DNA of 64,000 nucleotides from Dipteris shenzhenensis (Eukaryota; Polypodiophyta; Polypodiopsida; Gleicheniales): the NCBI GenBank assembly GCA_047967505.1, contig CM106540.1; one strand, 5' to 3'. This document shows positions 1-11,018 of this stretch, in pieces. Within the stretch, counting starts at the first letter, position 1. Each line of letters begins with the position of its first letter. A program made the position numbers and the translations under genes. Under the pieces are notes generated by a model. The model was not told the origin of the DNA. It saw only the letters and a program-made list of their open reading frames with translations, and ran no database searches.

Positions 1-797
1 GCATCATGAAAAACTATGAAAAATCCATTCCAAGCCATGCAAATGATATCCAATGATCATGAAACTTTGCATAGGCCTTAAAATTCCCTACTTTAAGTCT
101 TGTGAAAAGTATCATGCCCATAAAATACTATTTTCATGGCTAGAAGCATACCAATGCATGTTTTTCAACGCTCATTCACGATGCATGGTGAAAAACTAGG
201 AACTATCCATTCCAAGCAATGCAAATGACATCAAACGGCCATGATACTTTGTACACAACTTCAAATCTGCTATTTTAAGGCTTCTAAAAAGTATCATGTC
301 CAGATAATACCATTTGCATGGCTAGATACACACTGATATAATACACATCGATGCATGTTTCTCAATGCTCATGCATGAGAAATATCCATGCCAAGACAAG
401 CAAATAACATCCAATGGGCATGATACTTTGCAAAGGCTTGAACGTGCTAGTTTAAGGCTTGTGCAAAGTGTCATGACCTTTGGATGTCATTTTCATGGCT
501 AAAAGTTGACAAATGCATATTTTTGAATGGGCATGCATAATACATGGTGGAAACTAGGAAATATTTGATCCAAGCCATGCAAGCCACATCTGATAGCCAT
601 GATACTTTGAATAGGACTTAAAATACACCATTTTAAGGCTAGTAGAAAGTATCATGTATTTTGAATACCATTTTCATGGCTAGAAGCACACGGATGCATG
701 TATTTCAATGCTCATGCATGATGCATGGTAGGCTTGTGCACAATATCATTCCCAGAAAATGCTATTTTTATGGTTAGAAGCACACCGATGCATGCTT
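1..797. repeat. Diverged ~180-bp satellite, array A
   Basis: About four and a half degenerate units. An anchor resembling atgcatggtgaaaaactagg recurs near 181, 371, 541 and 721. Each unit also carries a catgatactttgca-type block followed by a gtgaaaagtatcatg-type block, an imperfect inverted pair. The same architecture and orientation recur at 2755-3430 and 37856-39430. The array stops at a copia gag fragment near 797. Confidence 0.8.
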
Positions 798-1291
798 TGT
801 TATGAATGCCTCCGCTGTCTCTCCTTCATTTAACTTCTCAGCTGCGAACTAATTCTCCAAGTTTTGGATCCTTGTCTGATTCCGTGTCTCATGCTGACTC
901 TTCAATATGTTCCAGGCCACAGTTGCCTTAGATGTATGCTGAATCAAGGTCAAAACACTATCAGTAGTACTTGTAACCAAGGCACACAGAGCATCTGCGT
1001 TCCTACATTTCCAAGCTCGTAGAAGGTCGACAATAGGAGGTATCATACTCCTCGGATTTGCTGGGTCGGGGGTTTCTTGTGGTTCTGGTTAGTCCCCAGT
1101 ACTGTCTCCAGAAGCTCATATGAATCTAGAATCGCAGTAATTTTAAACTTCCACAGAGTGTAGTTCGTACCATCTAGCTTGCCTTCACTAAAGGCTAGTG
1201 GGTGAATCCTCAACGCCTGGATTTTTAGTGTAGTAGTAGTTGCTGTTGAAATTGAGCCACTTCCTATTGAGCTGCTTCCTGTTGCCATCAC
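798..1291 (-). pseudogene. Ty1/copia gag N-terminal fragment
   Basis: This is the start of a copia Gag (UBN2-type capsid region), which packages element RNA into virus-like particles. Translation from the ATG at 1291 gives a Ser/Thr-rich leader, then KLDGTNYTLWKFKITAIL, the usual N-terminal copia signature. A frameshift near 1090 moves the frame into the segment containing DLLRAWKCRNADALCALV and a WNILKSQHETR-like stretch. An in-frame TAG follows at about 846, and the frame then enters satellite DNA near 797. Everything downstream (zinc knuckle, protease, integrase, RT) is absent. It is preceded by a degraded primer site and an LTR (1340-2027), so it is the 5' end of a truncated minus-strand element. 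It is related to the plus-strand element at 3431-6303. Confidence 0.85.
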
Positions 1292-1339
1292 TTCGTATGT
1301 TGTTGAATCCCTCGCCTCTCTTATATTCTTCGATCCTTA

Positions 1340-2027
1340 GAGCATACCATGTTAAATTACACGGCGCAGTGGAACAAAAACTGAACAAAGAATAGAGAGT
1401 ACACAGCAAACTATATATGAACAAAAATTTCCTTCAATATTGATGTGGTACAGATGATGGCTCCGTCCACCTGTGTGCTCCCATAGTGGAGCTTAGATGG
1501 CAATCTAGACAGATACTAGGTAAAGAGCTACTAGCTGAAAGATCTCTGCTGGAAGATCTGATCTAGTACAATGGACTGGGGAAGTTGCCTCTTTATAGCT
1601 ATGAGGGTGGTAGTCAGATCAACGTAGTCGGTGGAACCAACCAGTCAACCTAGTCGGTGAAGCCGACCAGTCAACCTAGTCAGTGGAACTGACTAGTTGT
1701 CCATGGAATATTCAGGAAATATTCCCTATACCATCACCTCGGGGGCTCTCGCCCCCAAACCCCCACTAGGGGAGCCACTAGCCCCTCTGGGAACCCCATA
1801 GCTAGGGGCCAACTGGCCCCCAAGCCCTAGCAAGAATAAGGGGCTCCCACACAATCACCTTTCTACCATCAACGGTCTCATTGATAGACCTCATCTGACA
1901 TGCAAGTCAGGATCCATCCAGTGTCCTGAGCTCACACATTGCTTCTCCTCATATGGGGGCCTTACAACTTGAGCACATTGGACCACTGGTGGTTACCAGG
2001 AGGGTGGGGCATTGAGCACATCTAACA
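1340..2027 (-). mobile_element. Copia 5' LTR with degraded primer-binding site
   Basis: On the minus strand the LTR runs from TGTTAGATGTGC (2027) to TTTAACA (1350). It is followed at once by TGGTATGCTC (1349-1340), which looks like the initiator-Met primer site TGGTATCAGAGCTC with a 4-base deletion. A TATAAAG box lies at about 1593-1598 and tandem TCGGTG hairpins at 1622-1702. The start and the CCCCATATGAGGAGAAG block match the LTR at 3431-4112, so the two belong to one family in opposite orientation. It sits inside the leader of another LTR element (2028-2472). Confidence 0.75.
1622..1702. repeat. Three tandem ~27-bp hairpin repeats inside the LTR
   Basis: Three copies of a cagtcaacctagtcggtg-like unit. 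Each contains a short inverted repeat: GTCGG/CCAAC, GTCGG/CCGAC, then tagtcagtggaactgacta, which is a near-perfect palindrome. The arms differ between copies but still largely pair. Confidence 0.6.
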
Positions 2028-2472
2028 GTAGCATCTTCTCCAAATGTAAAATCCATGTCTTCTTCAAAACCCGACTAGTTTTTCTTCAATTTCTCCGCAT
2101 TCTATTGACCATTTGCTCTCAAATTTCACCAACAGGTAGCCCATAGGGTCGCCTAAGTAGATCTCAGACCATTTTGGGAATGGTGGCTCCAAAAAGCTGA
2201 ATTGATAGAAATGGCTTGAGATGAAGCGTGAAGCAGCACGGGCTGTAGAAGCTTTATTTCTTCAATTCCTCCCAGGTGCAAGTGCACCCTAACTAGGGAA
2301 AACTACAGTTAAAATGGTAGAAGCAATGGTGGCTTGTAGGTAGAGAACAAGCTTAAGGCATTTCAGGGAGAAACGTGAAGGGAAACTCCGTTTGGGGAAG
2401 AAGAGGGAATCTTCAAGGAATCTTGTGGATTCTCTTCCTAGGCACTAGGATTCTCAGCAAGCTCTGATACCA
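2028..2472 (-). mobile_element. Leader and primer-binding site of a second LTR element
   Basis: Plus-strand gctctgatacca at 2461-2472 is the reverse complement of a perfect initiator-Met primer site (TGGTATCAGAGC). The minus-strand sequence downstream to 2028 is leader without a recognisable Gag. It is interrupted at 2027/2028 by the LTR of the first copia element. Confidence 0.65.
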
Positions 2473-2474
2473 CA

Positions 2475-2665
2475 TGTTGGTTCATAGATGGAACAATGAG
2501 GCAAAGATGAAACACAATGAGCAAAACTTTATTCATGAGTGGTTACATATATAGGCAATTGCCTCCATGTTGGTAGATCCCAGATCCACAATTACCTCCA
2601 TCATTATCTCAATCAGTCACCTCCTATGATCACTCCAAATCCACACATCACACCAACCTGACATA
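2475..2665 (-). mobile_element. Probable short LTR (second family)
   Basis: Read on the minus strand, a CCTATATATG TATA-like box (about 2546-2556) is followed by AATAAAG (about 2528-2534). The sequence ends ACCAACA two bases before the primer site. The right edge (caccaacctgaca near 2653-2665) is a guess from short inverted termini. No partner LTR is visible. Confidence 0.45.
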
Positions 2666-2754
2666 CCTAACTGCCAAGTCACTAGAACCTTCTAGCATAC
2701 CTACACTCACACACTCCTAGCCCATAGGCACACACACACACATACATTGATTTG

Positions 2755-3430
2755 TCCTTCAAATGATGCATGTGCAAAGGATGATGCCTATCGAATACGT
2801 GAGGTTTGAATAACACACCTCGAGGTGTGTTTTTGGACGATTGTGCCTGATAGTAGGTTAAAAACATGGTTTAACGTGTGATCGACTATGCGAACCACAT
2901 TTGATGGGCAAGATACTTTGCACATGCCTCGACATAGGTGGGATTTATGCATGTGCAATACAAGATGCCCATCAGATAAGTGCACCTTATAATAACACAC
3001 CTCGGAGCATGTTTTTTGACGATTGTGCATGACACTAGGTAAAAAATATAAGTTTATGGGTGATCGACCCTGCAAAACATAATCGATGGGCACGATACTT
3101 TTCAAGTGCCTTGAAATAGGTGGTATTGAAATGCTTGCAAAGCGATGTGCTCATCGGATACATGCATGTGCAAATAACACACTTGGAAGCGGGTTTTTGA
3201 CAATCATGTAGGACACTAGGTGAAAAACATGGTTTCACATGTGATCAACCATGCGAACCACATCCGATGGGTATGTTACTTTGCACATTACTCAACATAG
3301 GTGGAATTTATGTGAGTGCATAGCAGGATGCCCATCACGTACATGTGCCTTCGAATAACACATGTCAGAGCTTGTTTTTTGACGATTGTGCATGACACCC
3401 TAAGGTGAAAAACATGGTTTGATGGGTGAT
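2755..3430. repeat. ~180-bp satellite, array B
   Basis: The anchor ttttttgacgattgtgcatg recurs at about 2836, 3018, 3198 and 3381, so the spacing is 180-183 bp. Units contain the inverted pair gatactttgcac / gtgcaatacaagatgccc. Orientation is the same as arrays A and C. The array ends at the LTR of the plus-strand copia element. Confidence 0.8.
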
Positions 3431-4124
3431 CTATTAGATATCAATGCTCCACTCTCGTGTAACTATGCAGGAACTAGCTAACTCTACTTGTAAACCCCCC
3501 ATATGAGGAGAAGGCATTTGAGTAGCTTGGTTATCCAGTAGGTCCTAGTTTGGACACTAGATGGGGGCCATGTGTGGCTTGATAGCTAGACGTCTTCAGA
3601 CAGAGTTGGCACACTGCCAACTAGGCTACATGCAAGTGTGGGAAGGCATCCCATGACTGACTGCACTGAGGGTAGACAGAGCATTTCCTGGGGCAACCCA
3701 CTCTCGGGTTGCAAGGCCCATTTGGAGCCCCAGATGATCCTGGATGGCTCTATTTTGTGCACGAGTTCTACTTTGTGGTCGGTGGCCTATATTGGGACCG
3801 ACCCCTAGTCGACCGTTTTGGGCGGGTTAGGTCGGTCACCCAATTGGGTGTAACCGACTACTAATGGTGGCTATATTCCATTTCATCACTAGCTATAGCA
3901 ACCCTGATTCCTTAGCATCCAGCCTCCGTCCTCTACTGTTTCCAGCATGCCATCAAAGCTTCTTTCACAGGAGCGCCATGACTTGGAGGCAGCGCCATCT
4001 ATTGTATCAGTTCTACAGTCATCAAATTTTTTATTCTCCATACTATCTGCTTTTCTCTTGTGTACGAGATCCTGTTATCTGTTGAGCACAAACATTGTAT
4101 TGTTTTCTTACATGGTATCAGAGC
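3431..4124 (+). mobile_element. Copia 5' LTR and primer-binding site
   Basis: The LTR runs from a TATTAGATATC start (the expected TGT has decayed) to ttttcttaca at 4112. A perfect TGGTATCAGAGC primer site follows at 4113-4124. Length (about 680 bp) and internal blocks match the inverted LTR at 1350-2027. A ctatattcc TATA-like site is near 3870. Several TCGGT/ACCGA inverted repeats occur at about 3777-3862. Confidence 0.8.
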
Positions 4125-4182
4125 TTGGGCTCTAGCAAGAAGATTTGGTAGTGTGTTTCTATTTGCGAGCAGATTGTGAGAG

Positions 4183-4440
4183 ATGGCCCAGCCCGCAAGA
4201 CTGCGAATCCCACCGTTCAGTGAAAGCGAAAAGTTGGACGGCACTAACTATCTACTCTGGAAGTTCAAGATGAAGACCATCCTATTTCTGCGATCACGGA
4301 TCGGGACCTCAAAGTTCAATTTGATAAGAATAGTGCACAGATTTTGGATCTTCAAGGGAAAGTCATTGGTAAAGGTACACGGTGCAACAACATCTACAAA
4401 CTCTCAGCTTTCAGTGCTTTGCTTAAGCAGATGTGAAGAA
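4183..4440 (+). pseudogene. Copia Gag start joined to a protease/integrase-side remnant
   Basis: An ATG 59 bases after the primer site opens a Gag N-terminus containing KLDGTNYLLWKFKMKTIL. The homology then breaks. From about 4290 another frame reads a stretch with DLQGKVIGKGTRCNNIYKL, which in copia polyproteins lies just before the pre-integrase domain. The rest of Gag, the zinc knuckle and the protease active site have been deleted, and the frame shifts again near 4433. This is an internal deletion, not a start error, because both ends fit one family. Confidence 0.75.
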
Positions 4441-5305
4441 CACTAAGCTGTGGCATGAGAGGTTTGGTCATCTAAATCTTAGTTCTTTAAAGGAGATGCA
4501 TAAAAGTGAAATGATTGTAGACCTACCAGAAATTACATATCTGCCCGATGTATGTGAAGCTTGCATGATGGGCAAGCAGCATCGGCATCCCTTTCCTAAA
4601 GACGCTAGTAGGGCAAAGGCTCCTCTAGAGCTCGTTCACATAGACCTCTGTGGAAAGATGGAGATGGAAGCTTTGGGTGGTTCCTACCACTTCATGATGC
4701 TGATCGACGACTATAGTAGAAGGATATGGATATACTTCTTGAAGACTAAAGATGAGGCTTTTAGTAAGTTCAAAGAATGGCATGTAATGATCGAGAAAGA
4801 AACGGGGAGGAAGGTGAAGAAGTTGAGATTAGACAGAGGTGGTGAGTTCACATCAAGTGAATTCAAAAGTTACTGCAAAAGTCACGGGATCAAGAGGCAA
4901 AAACCCCCGCCACATACATCACAGCAAAATGGAGTAGTAGAATGCAAGATGCGCGTCATCTGTGAAATGGGCAGGAGTATGATAAAAGGGAAAGATTTGC
5001 CAAAGTCTTTCTGGGCTGAAGCATGTAACACGGCAGTTTACATTCTGAATCGTAGCTACACGAAGGCTGTGAATGGGATGACTGCACTGCAGGCCTTTTC
5101 TGGTAAGAAACCTTCAGCTGCACATTTCAGAGTTTTTGGATGTGACTGTTTTGTGCATGTCCCTGATGCTAACAGGACCAAATGGGAACCGAAGTGCCGG
5201 AAGTGTATTTTCTTGGGCTACAGTGAAGAGGCAAAGGGTTACCGTCTCTATAATTATGTTACCAAGAAGGTAATAGTAAGTTGTGATGTGGTCTTCTCAG
5301 AATAG
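4433..5305 (+). pseudogene. Copia pre-integrase and integrase core
   Basis: A 290-residue open frame covers the integrase module, which inserts element cDNA into the chromosome. Residues about 5-50 form the HHCC zinc-binding pre-integrase region (LWHERFGHLNL, then CEACMMGKQ). The catalytic core follows: first Asp in HIDLCGKM, second Asp in LRLDRGGEF, and Glu in NGVVECKMR, so all three acidic residues are present. The C-terminal part with FWAEACNTAVYILNRS and VFGCDCFVHVPD is also intact, and the frame stops at 5305 in the linker before RT. A working enzyme is unlikely, because upstream Gag/protease and downstream RT are deleted. Confidence 0.9.
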
Positions 5306-5314
5306 CCGCATCAA

Positions 5315-6304
5315 TTGGTAGAGGATGCCTCCTTCCCAGACAACCAGGCCCAAGATATCCATCCAATACAACCACCAATAGCAGACCAAACTCCCCTAGA
5401 GTTTGAAATGATAGATCTCGGACTGATGCATTTCTGTTTGGGGATTGAAGTTTGGCAAGAGCCAAAACAGATCATCTCACAACTGAAGTATGCTGGAGAG
5501 ATACTGAAGGCATTTGGCATGGCTGAGTGCAAGACAGTTGCCACCCCTATGGAGGTTGGCGTGAAGCTCTCAAATGAGGATTCATCACCACTGGTGGATG
5601 AAGTGAAGTACAAAAGGCTTGTGGGCAATTTGATTTACTTGTGCAACACACGGTCAGACATCAGTTTTGCGACCGGTGTACTAAGCAGGTTTTCCAATAA
5701 GCCCCGGGAGAACCATTGGAGGGCAGGGATGCAGGTGCTAAAATACATCAAAGGCACACTTGATTATGGCATCACCTATACCAAGGGCAACATCTTGACT
5801 AGATTCTGAGACTCGGATTGGGTAGGAGATGTGGACAGCAGGAGGTCAGTGACAGGTTATTGTTTCTCACTTGGATTTGGAGTTGTGTCATGGGTCAGAA
5901 AGAAGCAACCCATAGTTGCTCTTTTTTCTACTGAGGCTAAGTACAAATTAGCATGTTTTGCTTCTTGTGAGGCAGTGTGGTTGAGGAGGATTTTAGGGGA
6001 CATGGGTGAAGTGCAGAACAAGCCTATGCAGCTATCATGTGATAATCAGAGTTGCATGGTGATTGCAAGGAATCTTGTGTTCCACACTCGCACAAAACAC
6101 ATTGAGATTCAATATCACTTTGTACGCGAGCTCATCATGGATGGAGAGGTCGACTTGGTGTACTGTCCAACTACAGAGAATGCTGCAGACATCTTCATGA
6201 AGGCTCTTAGAAGAGACTTGCAAGAGAGGCATCTTCATTGCCTTGGCATTGGGCCAAAAACTAAGTTCACTTGCAGGTGGACATTGAACACATCAAAATT
6301 TTAG
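5315..6304 (+). pseudogene. Copia RT tail and RNase H
   Basis: The linker (to about 5400) jumps directly into MIDLGLMHFCLGIEV, which lies downstream of the YVDD catalytic box. The RT palm and fingers have therefore been deleted. The thumb/connection (KYAGEILKAFGM, ATPMEVGVKLS, YKRLVGNLIYL) and RNase H are present: DSDWVGD, then VALFSTEAKY, then LSCDNQS and FHTRTKHIEIQYHFVRE. A TGA at 5807-5809 splits the RNase H just before DSDW. No polypurine tract or 3' LTR follows: at about 6304 the sequence enters a large inverted repeat. Confidence 0.85.
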
Positions 6305-7440
6305 CACACCTCATTGAGAACTTTAGGTATAGTTTAAGGGGCCTCCACTATTATGCTAACTTTTTCCATACCCATTGAAGTGCATGCTCATAACCTTTTC
6401 TAGATTTGTTAAAAATCAAAATGGATTAAAATTTTAGAATCCACACTAGTGGGACTATTGCATGTTCGTGTTAAAACATTGATAGTTGGTGATGTTGGTA
6501 TCTAGATTCACCCTAGAATGGAAGAATTTAAAAATGTGCAATTTATGCATGTGCACAGATTTTTTAATAAATCTAACACTATTGACAATTTTGTATTGGT
6601 TCTTTTTTCATGCACTTGCTATATGGCTCTTAAGCATGTCAAAGGTCATTGCATTTCATAATATAGAGCATCAAACTCGATAGCATTCCCATTGGCCAAT
6701 TTGTATTTTGAAGCAATTTAGGCCACATTGCACTTGCTAGAGGGAAACTGGTATAGCCACTTTTGTTGATGTGTATCATAGGAGAGCGAAGCTAAAAATT
6801 CAGCTATCCCTGTCAACGTTCAAAAATTTTCACCTCCTGTCCTACAAATATTTGAATACTAAAGTGCATCGTCCTCCTATTGCCCTGCGAAGTACATTCT
6901 TCACTTACCACTCTGCAATATGCCCCATGCAAAGTCAGCATGATGTGACCTCAGGTTTGGCATTATCTTCTTTACGCAAGTAAGTTGTGTTCTATTCTTT
7001 GCTTGCCGCACAAGATAACTGGTCCGTGTATTGGTGGCGGTTCACTAATTGTCTCTATGGTATCAATGGCAAGATGCATCTTGTCATGGCATGCAAGAGA
7101 ACTAGACAAAGGCTATGAGATACAAAAGCTTGGTTAAGGAACAAGGATTAGATTGTGAGGCGAGGAAAGAAATGCCACATTATTGAAATAGTAACAAAAG
7201 ACACTTTTGCAATGTTTGCAGAGGAATAAACAACGAAAAAAAAGAAGACTCCTTGCAGAGAAGTAGTAGGAAGCGATTACGGATGCACGCATTTGATCAT
7301 TGCGATCAAAGAGAAGAACACGAGCTGTGGTCTCATATTTGGTGGGAGTGTTCGAGGAAGAAACATCTAGCCATTCACATGAATACGAGTCTCAAATCAG
7401 TAAAAGTAGACTCTAAAATTCATAGAATGGACTTAATATG

Positions 7441-7592
7441 ATTTTCCTAAACCTACTCGGTGGTTGGAATAACAATATATTTCACAAAAAAAAAAACAAT
7501 ATATTGTTATTGTCCAACCTGGTTCTGGTGTTTGAGCTGAACCAACCACACGATTGCATGATATTCCAACCACCAGGCTGGTTTAGGACAAT
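7441..7592. repeat. Small palindromic element
   Basis: ttttcctaaacctactcggt...ggttggaat at 7441-7470 is inverted as atattccaaccaccaggctggtttagg at 7561-7587. A nested aacaatatat / atatattgtt pair lies at about 7468-7509. It is MITE-sized, inside the larger inverted repeat. Confidence 0.6.
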
Positions 7593-7614
7593 CACATTAA
7601 ATCTAGGCATGCCT

Positions 7615-7783
7615 AGTAAACTATCACAAAGCTCAATCACAAACAACCACTGGGCTGGTTTAGGCAACCACTGACCTGCGTTGTATCAAGAAATGAAACA
7701 AGTACTTAGTAAACTATCCCAAAGCTCAATCACAAGCAACCACTGAGATGGTTTAGGCAACCACTGACCTACGTTGTATCAAG
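7615..7783. repeat. 93-bp tandem duplication
   Basis: The agtaaactatc-cacaaagctcaatcacaa segment starts at 7615 and again at 7708, and both copies end ttgtatcaag. Each contains ccactg..tggtttagg, related to the preceding palindromic element. Confidence 0.8.
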
Positions 7784-9036
7784 CATGTGTATGATGTGCT
7801 CGTCAAACATCTTGTATCCCATCTGCTTTCTACAGATGTCCTTGTTATTTGCAGAAACTCTCTAGAGATGCATGAAGAGACGAAGCAATGCATGATCATC
7901 CCAATCTGAGTAGCCTATGGGCTCCAACAGAACACAAGAAAAGGAGAGACAAAAGTCATTGCAATAGTGGTGATGTTTTGGCACAAAAATACAATGTATT
8001 GGTAGGGTTGTCACTCTATGAACTTTAGAGTACATGCTAAAGCTTGTGAAGACTCGAGAATGGTATTTACCTAAATGACCTAATGTTGCTTCCTCGAATG
8101 CTACCACTAATCATGACATCACAGCTTGTTTTTTTCGCTTTGATGGCAATGATCAAATGCATGCATTTACAACAACTACGTCCTGCTACTGCTCTACAAG
8201 GAGTCTTCTGTTCCTTGTGCCCTGACCAAGCTTTTCAGCTTTTCTATCATTTGCTTCTCTTGTAAGCCAGACGAGTTGCATGTTGCCATGGCGACGATCA
8301 ATGAAATACGACAATGCCAAACCAAAACAGAGAGAAGCTAGCTGGTGAGGCAAGCAAAGAATAGAAGACAACTTACTCGAAAGAAGACAATGCCAAACCA
8401 AAGTCTGCGTAAGGTCACATCGAGATACGTGCGAGTTACAGGGTGTTTACAGGGCGAGGGCAGAGTGCAAGTACTTAAATCTTCCAAGATTTGATAGGCC
8501 GGAGCTGTGAAAATTCAAAATTCTTGGGAATAATTAAATTTCAGCTATCGATTTCCCCCCCCTCTGGCGATACACATCAACAGAATTGGATATCCCAAAC
8601 AAGTACAAGTGCAATGTGGCCTAAAATGCTTGAAAACACAAACAGGCCATTTGGCATGCTATCGGGTTTGGTACTGTGTATTATTAAATGCAATGATCTT
8701 TGGTATGCTTATGAGCCATATAGAAAGCAAGTGCATGGAAAAAGAAACAATTCAAAATTGTAAATAGTATTGGATTTATTGAAAGATCTTTTCACATGCA
8801 CAAATTGCACTTTTCCAACTCCTTTAATTTTTGGATGAATCTAGATACCAATACCAACAACTATCAATGTTTTAAGACCACCATGCACTAGTCCCAATAG
8901 TTTGGATTCCAAATTTTCAATCCGTTTAAGAAATAAAGAAAAAGTTATGGAGCATGCCCTCAAATGGGTATGCATCACTTTAGCACAACATTGGAGGCCT
9001 ATTAACCCATGCATAATGATCTCATTAGGTGTGTTC

Positions 9037-9532
9037 TTGGGTTGAGGAGAAGCTCACGTAGTGTACTTTAGAATGAATACTTGGTTGCATGTATGTATAG
9101 AACAAAATTTTGATGTTTTTGAATAAATTGCTATATCCTATAGTCTTCAGGATGCATGCTTCACATGCAACATAGCACTTATAATGCTTTAATGGTCTCG
9201 TTCCAAAATCTTATTCCATAATTTTTTGCTCTCAGTCTATAATTCCATGCTGTGGAATCAATTCTGAAAAGTCACCAAAAGAAGTGTTTCCTTGAATTGC
9301 TAGACATAAATAGAGGCGAAGATCCCTACCCTATACCACAATATAGTATAAAGGAAATGTGGTCCAAATGATTCCTTGACATTGTTAAGACTGCAAAATC
9401 ATCCAATTATAATTTTGGGTAGATTAAGAAATTGCCAAGTTTTCAACATTAGTTACAAGTGACAATGCCTTTTAGACATTGTTGCTGGCTGTTTTGATTT
9501 TGATGCTAATACCCATGGTTTTTTAATCACTC
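9037..9532. other. No recognisable feature
   Basis: AT-rich unique-looking sequence with no long frame and no transposon signature. Confidence 0.6.
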
Positions 9533-9662
9533 TCTCTCTCTCACACACACACACACGCATGCATGTGCCGTGTGCGTGAGTGCACACACACGTACACACT
9601 CAAGCATGCACGAACATGCAAGCACACAGAATACATGCACATGCACGTATGTGTGCATACTC
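9533..9662. repeat. (TC)n-(AC)n microsatellite with alternating purine-pyrimidine tail
   Basis: ctctctctctctcacacacacac passes into acacgtacac/gcatgcatgtg alternation. The short frames on both strands here are products of the repeat. Confidence 0.9.
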
Positions 9663-10500
9663 GGGGAGAGTGCTTGTGGAGAGACACCCCTTCAAGGGCC
9701 GAGGGTGGTCCGAGTTCCACTTTGCTGTAGGATTGACGGCTTTTCATTTTGAGAACTTGTTTCGCACGAGTCAGACGTCACATTAAATCGACGAGGGGTC
9801 CGATAGATCGGAATTCGTATGCAAAGTTGGTCTCTTTCAGAACCTACTCGGACCCGCAGCGTCCAGGATCCAATTTGTCACCCAGTTTGTCTAGATCTTT
9901 AATGTCACCCAATTTGTCAACATCTTTAGATGAGGACGACGAATGCTTATACTGCATAAATAGCTGGGCGTATCACATCGTCGAATCGGGCAGAGGCTAC
10001 CGCGTATATCGCAGATCCTTGCGACGATTTAAGTTCTTACGGAAATGATTCATCGCCGGCATTAACCGTGGAGAACGAGTCTCCAAAATCTTATAAATCA
10101 CCGTAGCTGGCAAAGCTGGCGTGTTAATGTGGCCAAGACTTCGCAGCTCCGCGAACGGGAGGTTCTTAAACGTCGACTCGAAGTTGAGGCTACGGTTAGG
10201 CGAAATGAATTGCTCCCCTCAGATTTCAGAACGCACATGGAGTATGCCTCTATGCCAGCAAGTTTCCGTCAGTTCAACTGTGAGAATGAATTCTCCTGTC
10301 AAGTTCCAACAACGATATAGGATCCAACGGCTCTTTATACTCGTGATATAGGCGATACTTCATATTGATTGGTCTCCGGTGCGCATGATCACTGATGTTG
10401 CGAGTTGTAACTATGCGAATGTTCACAGTAATCTTCTGTAGGACGGTGCGCAGGAGTCCCTTTAAATGCCGAAATAATAATCGATCAAGTTCACCGAAAA
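9663..10500 (+). pseudogene. CpG-rich coding-like island, identity unknown
   Basis: This stretch keeps many CpG sites (tcgtcgaatcgggc, ccgcgtatatcgcag, gtcgactcg) while the flanking DNA has few. It looks less methylated or more recently inserted than its surroundings. Coding-like frames appear on the plus strand. One ends with an Arg-rich tail (YRVYRRSLRRFKFLRK, stop at about 10046). Another at 10129-10320 is highly charged (REREVLKRRLEVEATVRR, then SDFRTHMEYASMPASFRQF) and ends in a TAG. The pieces lie in different frames, so this may be a frameshifted or multi-exon fragment of a host gene. I recognise no family, and splice sites were not resolved. Confidence 0.35.
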
Positions 10501-11018
10501 TGTTGTTAGGAAAAATTCTCCAAGCTCATAAAATTTGAGGTTTTCACAAGTTTTTTTCCCCTCCCCAATCGAATAGGGCTTAGAAATATAGAGAATTTTG
10601 TTGTTTTTGGTCTGCCATAGGGTAGCCTTACCAACGTTTCAAATTGGGCAAATAAAAAATTACGCATTTTTATAATTTTTGGAAGTGCATTTTTCCAATT
10701 AGACAATTTGTTGATACTTGGCTTCTCTTCATTAGCTCCATTATGGACTTGAATGAAGACTTTAAAGTGATTGACTCTCTCTCTCTCTCTCTCCTTTATC
10801 TCTTGCAGTCTTCCTCCACACCATCTCCGGTGGATTCCTTTTTGTTTTGCTTTTTTTATCTTGGGCAAGCCTTCTGAATGAGTTAATAGCATTCACCTTG
10901 TTTCTTTTAGGGGACACGTGTGCCCAAGGTTGTTTTGATCGGCAATGATTACTCCTTTTTGTGCGAGGCAGTCTCTCTAGCTTCCATGTTAGGGGACCTG
11001 TGTATCACTCATCTTTTA
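10501..11018. other. Unassigned, with a (CT)n microsatellite
   Basis: A (CT)9 run is at about 10775-10792. A minus-strand frame across 10506-10892 reads through that run (giving a Glu-Arg repeat) and shows no domain, so I do not call it a gene. Confidence 0.5.

Larger units (their letters stand above)
6304..9036. repeat. 2.7-kb inverted repeat with ~700-bp arms
   Basis: The left arm (6304-7008) and the reverse complement of the right arm (8346-9036) align almost end to end. Shared blocks include ttgatgtgtatc, ggccacattgcacttg, catgcacttgct and the LTR-like ggtatctagattca. The arms are diverged (many substitutions and small gaps). The 1.3-kb centre has no recognisable transposase. It could be a non-autonomous fold-back element or two head-to-head copies of one repeat. 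No target duplication could be identified. Confidence 0.75.

Noticed and set aside
6275-6295. gacattgaacacatc after the copia RNase H resembles the inverted start of the family LTR
   Set aside because: The match is about 14 bases and the following sequence does not continue as LTR, so it may be chance.
7058-7072. tggtatcaatggc as a possible primer-binding site
   Set aside because: Only the first eight bases fit and no LTR end precedes it.
10506-10892. 128-codon minus-strand frame
   Set aside because: Runs through a CT microsatellite (Glu-Arg repeat) and shows no motif or homologous copy in the window.
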